A stretch of DNA of 64,000 nucleotides from CAVYOE01 sp963770155. Lineage in GTDB: Bacteria; Actinomycetota; Thermoleophilia; Solirubrobacterales; 70-9. The translations under genes were made by a program, and so were the position numbers. The DNA is taken from positions 186,001-250,000 of the forward strand of contig CAVYOE010000001.1 of the NCBI GenBank assembly GCA_963770155.1, given 5' to 3'. Under the pieces are notes generated by a model. That model did not search any database. It had not been told where the DNA came from and worked only from the letters and a program-made list of their open reading frames with translations. Shown piece after piece: positions 18,374-25,641 of the stretch (position 1 is the stretch's first letter; the number at the start of each line of letters is the position of its first letter).

Positions 18374-19357
18374 GTGCTCCAGGAGGCCGCAGGCCCCAAG
18401 ACCCGACCGCGATCAGGCCTCCGCACCGCGGTGCGGGTGGGTGCCGTGGCGGCCCTGGCGTCGGCGGCCGTGCTTCCGTTCGTGCGTAGGCGCTTTCGCA
18501 TCCCGGCGTCGGTCACCACCGCGACCGTGGCTTCCGGGCCGCTGGCGCTCGCCGTTCTCAAGCCCCGCACCAAGGTGCGCGACGCGGCCCTCTACGCGTT
18601 GCAGATGTGGGCATTCACGGTGGCCCACGAGCTCCCCTATGACGACCCCGATGCTCTGCGGCGCCGGCTGAAGGTCCGGTATCCGATCAGGATCGATCGG
18701 GTGTTGGGCGGGGGTGAGCTGCCGGGCGTCCACCTCCAGCGCGCGCTGGCCGGGCGCAGCCGCGCGCTCGACCAGACCCTGACCTGGGTTCATTGGCTCT
18801 GGTTCTTCGAGCCGCACGTCTCGCTGGTCTGGATCCTCGCCCGTCACAACGAGCGCTTCCCCCGGGCGGCCCGGCAGATGGCAGCGGTGTATGACATCGG
18901 TTGCACCGCCTACTTCGCGGCGCCGACCGCGCCGCCGTGGTGGGCGGCCGAGGAGGGCCACCTCGATGAGCCGATCGAGGACCGGCGCCGGCCGCCGCCA
19001 CCCCTACGCCGGGTCATGGTCGAGGTCGGCGAGCGGACCTGGAAGGGAGCCTGGCCACGGATGTACGACGCGCTCGGCGGCAATCCGTGGGCAGCGATGC
19101 CCTCGCTCCATTTCGCAACCTCGGTGATGGCCGCGATCCATCTCTCCGAGAGCGGCACCGCTGAGGGAGTCGCCGGTTGGGCCTATGCGGCGACGCTCGG
19201 CTTCGCGCTCGTGTACCTGGGGGAGCACTACGTCACCGACCTGCTCGCGGGCGCCGCTCTTGTCGCGGCAGTGCGCTACGGCGAGCCCTACGCCGAGCCG
19301 ATCGTCCATGCCGTGAACAGGCGCCTGCAGCGGTTGGAGCGGATTGCGGCCGGTTGA
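18374..19357 (+). CDS. PAP2-type phosphatase / inositol phosphotransferase-like membrane protein
   Basis: 327 residues from GTG. Several membrane helices (WVHWLWFFEPHVSLVWILA, GWAYAATLGFALVYLGEHYV). The active-site motifs AMPSLHFATS and YLGEHYVTDLLAG supply the catalytic His residues and Asp of the PAP2 superfamily. The N-terminal K-x6-RP motif of classical phosphatases is not obvious, which is typical of the Aur1/Ipt1-like branch acting on phosphoinositol lipids. Head-to-head with the epimerase gene, with 24 bases between starts. It is followed closely by the flippase-like gene, so the two may act in the same lipid pathway. Confidence 0.78.
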   Translation: MLQEAAGPKTRPRSGLRTAVRVGAVAALASAAVLPFVRRRFRIPASVTTATVASGPLALAVLKPRTKVRDAALYALQMWAFTVAHELPYDDPDALRRRLKVRYPIRIDRVLGGGELPGVHLQRALAGRSRALDQTLTWVHWLWFFEPHVSLVWILARHNERFPRAARQMAAVYDIGCTAYFAAPTAPPWWAAEEGHLDEPIEDRRRPPPPLRRVMVEVGERTWKGAWPRMYDALGGNPWAAMPSLHFATSVMAAIHLSESGTAEGVAGWAYAATLGFALVYLGEHYVTDLLAGAALVAAVRYGEPYAEPIVHAVNRRLQRLERIAAG

Positions 19358-19380
19358 GAGCACCTGGCAGGATTAAGCGG

Positions 19381-20574
19381 GTGCGGGAACGAGGCAAAAA
19401 AGCCGCACTGAAGGAGGAGAGGAAGTCCGGCAAGGCGGCCGCGCCCGAGGGAACGGCCGATGAAACACGCGTTCGCCTCGATCTCGAAGGCGACGAGGAA
19501 CCGAACTTCTTCGAGGACCGCCGCCGGCTGATCCAAACCCTGGTCGTGGTCGTTCTGATGATCGTCGCGATCTATGTCGTCTTCCCGAAGATCCTCGATC
19601 TCGAGGACGCGATCGCCAAGATCGGCGAGGGGGATCCGCTCTGGATCGGCATCGCGATCGCCTTCAACGTCCTCGCTTTCGCCGCCTACGTCGCGCTCTT
19701 CCGCGGTGTCGTCGGGGAGAAGGTCCTCCACCTGAACCTGCGCGAGAGCTACCAGATCACCATGGCGGGGCTGGCAGCCACTCGCTTGTTCTCGGCCGGG
19801 GGCGCCGGCGGCATAGTCCTCACCTACTGGGCGCTGCGCAAGGCCGGGATGGAACGCCGCCAGAGCGCCTGTCGCATGGTCGCCTTCCTGGTCATCCTCT
19901 ATGCGGTCTACATGCTCGCCCTGGTGATCTTCGGGGTGCTGCTGCGGACCGGCGTCCTGAATGGCGGTGGGCCCTTGTCAATGACGATCATCCCCGCGGC
20001 GCTCGCGGGGCTGGTGATTCTGATCGTCCTTCTGATCGCGCTTCTACCGCACGACGTCGAGCGGCGCATCGAAGGAAGGACCTCGGGCCGGCTCGGCAAG
20101 ATCGCGCAACGGCTCGCGACGGCCCCGGCGACCCTGGCCCAGGGAACCCGGGCCGCAATCGGTTTCATGCGCGAGCCTTCGCAGGGAGGACTTGCGGTGC
20201 TCGGTGCGGTGGGGTTCTGGGCGGCCAATATCGCGATCCTCTGGGCGAGCTTCCACGCGTTCGATGTCCAGGTCCCGGTCGGGGTGATCGTTCAGGGGTT
20301 TTTCGTCGGCATGGTCGCCAACCTCTTCCCCTTCGCACCCGGTGGGGTCGGCCCCGTCGACGCCGGGATGATCGGCGCCTTCGTCGTCTTTGGCCTCGAC
20401 AGCTCGACCGTGTTCGCCGCGGTTCTCACCTACCGGGTGATCGCCTTCTGGCTCCCGATCCCACCCGGGATCGTCGCCTTCTTCCAGCTGCGCCAGACCG
20501 TCGCCCGGTGGGAGGAGGAGGGGCGCGCGAAGCCGAAGCGGCGGCAGGCCCGGCGGGCCGCAACCGCCTCCTGA
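19381..20574 (+). CDS. Lysylphosphatidylglycerol synthase-type / flippase-like membrane protein (UPF0104)
   Basis: About 397 residues from GTG (VRERGKKAALKEER...). A charged cytoplasmic N-terminus is followed by about eight membrane helices. Family marks include TRLFSAGGAGGIVLTYWALRK, FFVGMVANLFPFAPGGVGPVD and the final basic tail. These proteins flip or modify membrane lipids or polyprenyl-linked glycans; the specific substrate is unknown. An in-frame reading begins further upstream, but it overlaps the PAP2 gene and lacks coding character, so the GTG just after the PAP2 stop is preferred. Confidence 0.8.
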   Translation: MRERGKKAALKEERKSGKAAAPEGTADETRVRLDLEGDEEPNFFEDRRRLIQTLVVVVLMIVAIYVVFPKILDLEDAIAKIGEGDPLWIGIAIAFNVLAFAAYVALFRGVVGEKVLHLNLRESYQITMAGLAATRLFSAGGAGGIVLTYWALRKAGMERRQSACRMVAFLVILYAVYMLALVIFGVLLRTGVLNGGGPLSMTIIPAALAGLVILIVLLIALLPHDVERRIEGRTSGRLGKIAQRLATAPATLAQGTRAAIGFMREPSQGGLAVLGAVGFWAANIAILWASFHAFDVQVPVGVIVQGFFVGMVANLFPFAPGGVGPVDAGMIGAFVVFGLDSSTVFAAVLTYRVIAFWLPIPPGIVAFFQLRQTVARWEEEGRAKPKRRQARRAATAS

Positions 20575-20605
20575 GCCGGCGGGGCCGCAACCGCCTCCTG
20601 AGCCG
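20551..20605 (+). repeat. Imperfect 26-28 bp tandem duplication at the flippase 3' end
   Basis: The end of the flippase gene, including its TGA stop, is followed by a near copy of itself (gccgcaaccgcctcctgag appears twice). The second copy has one extra G. The duplication lies after the stop codon and does not change the protein. Confidence 0.8.
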
Positions 20606-20653
20606 ACGCTAGGCTCCTCATCGTGCCCGGCCGGTGCGCGGCGGGTCTTCCAA

Positions 20654-20674
20654 TACTTCAGAAAGTAAAGTACT
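20654..20674 (+). promoter_or_regulatory. AT-rich palindromic site upstream of trxB
   Basis: Two overlapping inverted repeats, TACTT-CAGA-AAGTA and AGTA-AAG-TACT, lie 14 bases before the trxB start in an otherwise very GC-rich sequence. Position and symmetry suggest an operator, possibly with a -10 element, for a redox-responsive repressor. The regulator is not identified. Confidence 0.4.
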
Positions 20675-20687
20675 ATGTTGAGAAGAG

Positions 20688-21704
20688 ATGACTGAGGCGA
20701 ACGACGACAAGCGGATCGAGAACCTGATCATCGTCGGCGGCGGGCCGGCCGGATACACGGCCGCCCTCTATGCCGCCCGCGCCGAGCTCGAGCCACTGGT
20801 GATCGAGGGCTTCCAGTGGGGCGGCCAGCTCCAAAACACGACCGACGTCGAGAACTACCCGGGCTACACGGACGGGATCATGGGCCCGGAGATGATGAAC
20901 GAGTTCCGGGCACAGGCCGAGCGCTTCGGGACCAGGTTCATCACCGACGACGCGACCGAGGTGGAACTGACCGACGGCGGCATCCAGACGGTCCGGGTCG
21001 GCAAGGACGAGCACCTGGCGAAGGCTGTGATCCTCTCGATGGGCGCCGAGCCGAAGAAGCTCGGGATCCCCGGTGAGCAGGAGCTGGGTGGGATGGGCGT
21101 GTCCACCTGCGGCGTCTGCGACGGCGCCTTCTTCAAGGGCGCGGACGTCGCCGTCATCGGCGGCGGCGACTCAGCGATGGAGGACTCGATCTTCGTCTCG
21201 AAGTTTGCCGACAAGCTCACGATCGTCCACCGGCGCGACGAGTTTCGTGCTTCGAAGATCATGGAGGACCGCGCCCGGGCCAAGGACAACATCGAGGTCC
21301 TGACTCCATATGTGCCGAAGGAGTTCGTCAAGGGCGACGACGGCAAGATCGCCAAGCTCAAGCTCGAGCACGCCGAGACCGGCGAGCCGAAGGAGCTCGA
21401 GGTCGGCGGAGCCTTCATCGCGATCGGCCACACTCCGATGTCCGACCTGGTCAAGGACCAGATCGACTTGAACGACGAGGGCTACGTCGCCGTCGAGGAG
21501 CCCTCGACCAAGACCAACCTCACGGGTGTGTTTGCGGTCGGCGACCTCGTCGACCACACGTATCGCCAGGCCGTGACCGCAGCCGGATCCGGTTGCAAAG
21601 GCGCACTGGACGCCGAGTGGTATCTCCGCGACCATCCGCCCTCGCCCGAGGCCCACTGGGCCGGCAAGGCCGGCGAGGTCGAGGAGCCGGCTCCCGCGCG
21701 CTAG
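20688..21704 (+). CDS. trxB: Thioredoxin-disulfide reductase
   Basis: 338 residues; ATG after a GAGAAGAG ribosome binding site. FAD-binding GGGPAGYTAALYAAR, redox-active CGVC in STCGVCDGAFF, NADPH-binding VIGGGDSAMEDS with HRRDEFRAS, and the C-terminal FAD motif TGVFAVGDLVDH. It reduces thioredoxin with NADPH in the cytoplasm. A C-terminal extension of about 20 residues after the usual end is rich in Pro and Glu. The palindromic upstream site suggests redox control. Confidence 0.96.
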   Translation: MTEANDDKRIENLIIVGGGPAGYTAALYAARAELEPLVIEGFQWGGQLQNTTDVENYPGYTDGIMGPEMMNEFRAQAERFGTRFITDDATEVELTDGGIQTVRVGKDEHLAKAVILSMGAEPKKLGIPGEQELGGMGVSTCGVCDGAFFKGADVAVIGGGDSAMEDSIFVSKFADKLTIVHRRDEFRASKIMEDRARAKDNIEVLTPYVPKEFVKGDDGKIAKLKLEHAETGEPKELEVGGAFIAIGHTPMSDLVKDQIDLNDEGYVAVEEPSTKTNLTGVFAVGDLVDHTYRQAVTAAGSGCKGALDAEWYLRDHPPSPEAHWAGKAGEVEEPAPAR

Positions 21705-21752
21705 TCTTTCTGCATCGAGGTACGCAGGGAGAACAAGGGACTTCGGCGGGGG

Positions 21753-23240
21753 ATGCGGGCGCTGGTGCTCGCCACAGCGATGGTCGCGGCCTTCACCGGG
21801 CAAGCTTCAGCGACGGACTTCAACGTCAACCCCGCCGCCGGTGATTTCGCGGACGTCAATCCAGGAGACGGGACCTGCGATGCGCACATAGACCCCGGCA
21901 TCGTGAGCTGCACTCTCCGCGCGGCGATCCAGACCGCCAACACGACTCCCGGCCCTCACGTGATCAACGTCGACGCCGGCAACTACAACTTTCTCATCGG
22001 GGGCACGGACGATGCGGCCGCCCAAGGCGATCTCGACATCACCAACAACCTCGAGATTCGCGGACTCGGCGCCGGGGTGACGATCAACGCCGGCAACCTC
22101 GACCGCGTGCTTCACATCCCCAGCGGTAGCCCGACGGTGAAGCTCTCCAACCTGACCCTCACCGGCGGGATCGCCTCCAACGCGACTCACGGGGGCGGGA
22201 TCAAGCTCGAGGACGGAACCCTGGCGCTCGACCGCGTCACTGTTTCCGGCAACCTGGCGCAGGAGGCTGCGGCCCCGAGTTCGAGCAGGGGCGGGGGCAT
22301 ATACGCGGGTGCGGGCGGCGACTTGCTGACGCTGACCGACAGCACCGTCGCCGGTAACCATGTGAACCCCGGGGCGGTCATCGGCGGTTTTGGCGGTGGC
22401 ATCTACAGCGAGGCACCGGTGAGCATCGAGCGCTCAACCATCTCCGGCAACTTCACCAGCAACAACTGCAGCCAAGTCGGGTGCAGTGGCTCGGGAGGCG
22501 GTCTCTACCTAACGGGCGGCGGGACGCTCACCAACGCCACCGTTTACGGCAATACCTCCTCGGGCAATGCGGCAGGGAACGCAGCGAATGCCGGTGGGAT
22601 CGCTAACCCCGGCGGCACCCTGACGCTGGCCAACTCGACGATCGCCAACAACATCACCACCGGTGGCGTCGGCGGCCTCGGCGGTGGCAATCTGGTCGCC
22701 GGCGGGCAGTTGATCCTTCGCAGCACGATCATCGCCAACGGCTCCAGCAACAACCCGGGTTACGAGAACTGCGGCATCCCGGACAGCGGCCCGTACACCA
22801 GCCAGGGACACAACCTCGAGGCTCGGATCAGCCAGCCGCCCGCGCCCTACTCTGAATGCGGACTCACACCGGGCAGCAATGGCGACATCACTTCCACCAA
22901 CGCCGGCCTCGGAACCTTCGACTTTCACGGGGGTTCGACACGCAATCTGAACCTGCTTCAGGGGAGTCCCGCGGTCGACGCCGGTGGGCCGATTGGCCCC
23001 GTCATCGACCAGCGCGGCGTCAGCCGCCCCCAGGGTTCCCGCTGCGACATCGGCGCTTTCGAGCTCGAGAAGCCGGGCGCGGTCCCCGGATCGACCTGTG
23101 CCGGTCCGCCGGCAACGCCGCCCGTGGCGATCCCGAGCCCAACCGGGCTTCGCGCCGCCGCCCTGAAGAAGTGCAAGAAGAAGAAGTCGAAGAAGGCCCG
23201 CAAGAAGTGCAAGAAGCGGGCCCTGAAGCTGCCGGTCTGA
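21753..23240 (+). CDS. Secreted parallel beta-helix protein with Lys/Cys-rich tail
   Basis: 495 residues. Short signal peptide (ALVLATAMVAAFTGQASA). A CTLRAAIQTAN motif of the CSLREAI type precedes a right-handed beta-helix with repeated strands (NLEIRGLGAGVTINAG, KLSNLTLTGGIASN, LTLTDSTVAGNHV, TLTNATVYGNTSSG). A final CDIGAFELE motif marks the end of the helix. The protein ends in about 25 residues of KKCKKKKSKKARK type, also seen on other exported proteins here. Probably cell-surface; it may bind polysaccharide. No enzyme signature seen. Confidence 0.83.
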   Translation: MRALVLATAMVAAFTGQASATDFNVNPAAGDFADVNPGDGTCDAHIDPGIVSCTLRAAIQTANTTPGPHVINVDAGNYNFLIGGTDDAAAQGDLDITNNLEIRGLGAGVTINAGNLDRVLHIPSGSPTVKLSNLTLTGGIASNATHGGGIKLEDGTLALDRVTVSGNLAQEAAAPSSSRGGGIYAGAGGDLLTLTDSTVAGNHVNPGAVIGGFGGGIYSEAPVSIERSTISGNFTSNNCSQVGCSGSGGGLYLTGGGTLTNATVYGNTSSGNAAGNAANAGGIANPGGTLTLANSTIANNITTGGVGGLGGGNLVAGGQLILRSTIIANGSSNNPGYENCGIPDSGPYTSQGHNLEARISQPPAPYSECGLTPGSNGDITSTNAGLGTFDFHGGSTRNLNLLQGSPAVDAGGPIGPVIDQRGVSRPQGSRCDIGAFELEKPGAVPGSTCAGPPATPPVAIPSPTGLRAAALKKCKKKKSKKARKKCKKRALKLPV

Positions 23241-23246
23241 GCGCGT

Positions 23247-23276
23247 AACCTCCCTCGCAAGCTAAGCGAGGAGGTT
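23247..23276 (+). promoter_or_regulatory. Hairpin that sequesters the ribosome binding site of the next gene
   Basis: AACCTCC(C)TCGC at 23247-23258 pairs with GCGAGGAGGTT at 23266-23276 across a 7-base loop, giving 11 pairs with one bulged C. The AGGAGG ribosome binding site of the gene starting at 23284 lies in the 3' arm. No U-run follows, so control of translation is as likely as termination of the upstream gene. Confidence 0.55.
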
Positions 23277-23283
23277 GCAGCAG

Positions 23284-24381
23284 ATGGCGACGATCGAAAG
23301 CCCCGAGACGCTCGGGCTGAAGCCCTTCAGCGAGTTCGAGGCGGCGAACGAGACCTGGCCCCGCGGCGACCGCCCCGCGGCGATCCGCGAGGCGGCGGCC
23401 GAGTTCCGGGCCCGGTTCGCAACGCCCGAGAACCGTGTCCGCGGCGTTCGCACCGTCGACATTGCATCGGCCGGCTATCCGGTCAAGTTCGCTTTCGGCG
23501 GGGCCGCCAAGGCCGTCAACCCGTTCATCAACATCTTGAACCGCCTGGTCGTGGTCCAGTTCGAGGACTTCGAGGGAGAGCTGAAGACTCTCGTCTACGA
23601 ACCGACCGTGACCGAGGGGCCGGCCGAGGCCCCGTTCTACGACCAGATGCTCAGCAAGTACGGCGAGTTCCTCTCCTACAAGGTGTTCGCGACCTTCTAC
23701 AACGACGTCCCGGAGGCGATGGCGAAGGCGGGGGTGAGCCCCGAGGAGGTCGACTTCATCAGTTTCGACCACTTGCACGTCCAGGACGTGCGCTTCGTGC
23801 TCGGCACCACCGAGCCGCCTCCCGGCCATTCCGGGCCGCTGGCGCCGCTCTTCCCGAACGCGAAGCTGATCACGCAGCGCAAGGAATGGGACACCTTCGC
23901 CTCGCTCCACCCGATGCAGTGGGCCTGGTACGTCGAGGACGGGATCAAGGGGATCCCGGAGGAGAACGTCGCCCTGGTCGAAGGTGACGTCGAGCTCGGC
24001 AAGGGTTGCGCGCTGGTCTGGACCCCCGGACACACCGATGGCAACCACTCGCTCTGCATCAACACCGAGGAGGGCGTCTGGGTCTCATCCGAGAACGGGG
24101 TCGCCGCCGACAACTGGCACCCGCATCTGTCGAAGATCCCGGGCGTCCGCAAGTTCGCCGAGTTCTTCGGTCGCGAGGTCGTCTTGAACTCGAACACCCT
24201 CGAGGACTCGATCGACCAGTACGACTCGATGATCAAGGAGAAGGCCCTCGCCGACACCAACAGGAAGGACCCCCGCTACCAGAACGTCTTCCCCTCCTCG
24301 GAGATGACCGAGTGGCGCCGGCAGTGGCCGGTGGTGCCGAGCTTCAGCTACGGCGGTATGAACTTCGGCGAGGTCGGTTAG
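23284..24381 (+). CDS. Metallo-beta-lactamase-fold hydrolase
   Basis: About 365 residues. The ATG at 23284 is 9 bases after AGGAGG; a TTG 9 bases upstream lies too close to that site. Metal-binding motifs: FDHLHVQDVR (HxHxxD type), PGHTDGNHSL and a later ENGVAADNWHPH. The fold is that of broad hydrolases; the substrate is not evident. The first 90 residues are an additional N-terminal region. Expression may be limited by the hairpin over its ribosome binding site. The stop is 12 bases from that of the convergent FAD enzyme. Confidence 0.78.
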   Translation: MATIESPETLGLKPFSEFEAANETWPRGDRPAAIREAAAEFRARFATPENRVRGVRTVDIASAGYPVKFAFGGAAKAVNPFINILNRLVVVQFEDFEGELKTLVYEPTVTEGPAEAPFYDQMLSKYGEFLSYKVFATFYNDVPEAMAKAGVSPEEVDFISFDHLHVQDVRFVLGTTEPPPGHSGPLAPLFPNAKLITQRKEWDTFASLHPMQWAWYVEDGIKGIPEENVALVEGDVELGKGCALVWTPGHTDGNHSLCINTEEGVWVSSENGVAADNWHPHLSKIPGVRKFAEFFGREVVLNSNTLEDSIDQYDSMIKEKALADTNRKDPRYQNVFPSSEMTEWRRQWPVVPSFSYGGMNFGEVG

Positions 24382-24393
24382 GCCTAGCCGCAG

Positions 24394-25599
24394 CTACGCC
24401 GTCGCGGCTTCTGCCTCCGCGAACCAGCGCGTCATCCGCTCCTTGTTGAAGACGTCGGTCTTCGGTTTCAGCCGCCGCGTGAATGTCTCGCGAAACATCT
24501 GCGCCGTTTCCGGCTCACGCTCGAGCGCCGCGAACATCACCTTGCCGGCATCACGGGGGAAACGGCCCATGTCGAACGACCACTCGTAGTGCTCGGCCGC
24601 CCGCTCGTCGCGCCAGCGCTCGTATCCAGAAAGCCCCGGGTCCTGGCCCAGCAACGCTTCGGAGACATGAAGCGCCTGCTCGATCGCGTCCGAGATCCCC
24701 TGAGCAGTCGCGGGGTGCTTGAAATGGGAGGCGTCGCCGATCAGCACCCAGCCCGGCCCGTTCGGCCGCCGGTAGAAGCCCCGCATCATCGTCTCCGGCG
24801 CCGGCTGGATCTCGCTGACAAGCTCGGCCTCGTCGAATGCCTCCGGATCAGTCGTATCCGGGAATGAGCGGACGCCCTCCTGATACCTGCGCTCGCGGGT
24901 GGCGCGATCGCCTCGGGTGGCGTCGGGCGGACCGTTGTAGATGACGAGGTGGAGGCCGTCCTCGCAGGGAACATCGTTGAAGGCGTGCTCGCGGTTCGCT
25001 TCGAGATTGAGATAGGGAGTGTCCGGCAGCCCGCGCCAGTATCCGTAGAGAATTGAGAACTCGCCCTTCATCGGGTTCACCTCTTCCAACCCGAGCCACT
25101 TCGCGATCCGCGAAGGCCGCCCGTCGGCGGCGAGAACCCATCCCGCCTCGATCTCACCGCCACCCTCGGTGCGGACGCCGCGGACCGGATCGCTCTCGAT
25201 CCCTGCACCGAGCAGGCCGATCACCTGCTCGCCCAGCCGCGCCTCGGCACCGGCGGCGACGGCGGTCTCGAGCATCGCCTGATCGAGCACGATCCGCCGC
25301 GGCGCGATCGCATCGTCATGGCCGGAGAACGGCGCCCAACCGCCGGTTATCTCGTGCCCGAGAATCGATGCGCGGTGCTCGAGCCGCGGCACGTCATGGC
25401 TTGCGTCGAGGCGGTCGAGCGCGCCGAGCTCGTCCAGACGGGCAACGGTATTCGGGAAGACGGTGTGCGTGGAAACCGTGTCGGAGGGAAACTCGTCGCG
25501 GTCGATCAGGAGGACATCCCAGCCGCCCTTGGCCAGCGCGATCGCTGCAGTCGAGCCGGCGCACCGCGCCCCGACGATCACCGCGTCGTACCTCTCCAT
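24394..25599 (-). CDS. FAD-dependent monooxygenase / geranylgeranyl-reductase-like
   Basis: 401 residues. The N-terminal dinucleotide motif VIVGARCAGSTAAIALAK is the RCAGS variant of this flavoprotein group. AADGRPSRIAKWLG is the middle motif, and VLIGDASHFKHPATAQGISDAI the second FAD motif. Aromatic-ring hydroxylases and isoprenoid reductases share this layout; the substrate is unknown. No upstream partner in the same direction. Confidence 0.8.
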   Translation of the reverse strand: MERYDAVIVGARCAGSTAAIALAKGGWDVLLIDRDEFPSDTVSTHTVFPNTVARLDELGALDRLDASHDVPRLEHRASILGHEITGGWAPFSGHDDAIAPRRIVLDQAMLETAVAAGAEARLGEQVIGLLGAGIESDPVRGVRTEGGGEIEAGWVLAADGRPSRIAKWLGLEEVNPMKGEFSILYGYWRGLPDTPYLNLEANREHAFNDVPCEDGLHLVIYNGPPDATRGDRATRERRYQEGVRSFPDTTDPEAFDEAELVSEIQPAPETMMRGFYRRPNGPGWVLIGDASHFKHPATAQGISDAIEQALHVSEALLGQDPGLSGYERWRDERAAEHYEWSFDMGRFPRDAGKVMFAALEREPETAQMFRETFTRRLKPKTDVFNKERMTRWFAEAEAATA

Positions 25600-25641
25600 C
25601 GGCCTAAGTTATCGCCGCGGCCTACGCGCTTGCGTGGGCGC

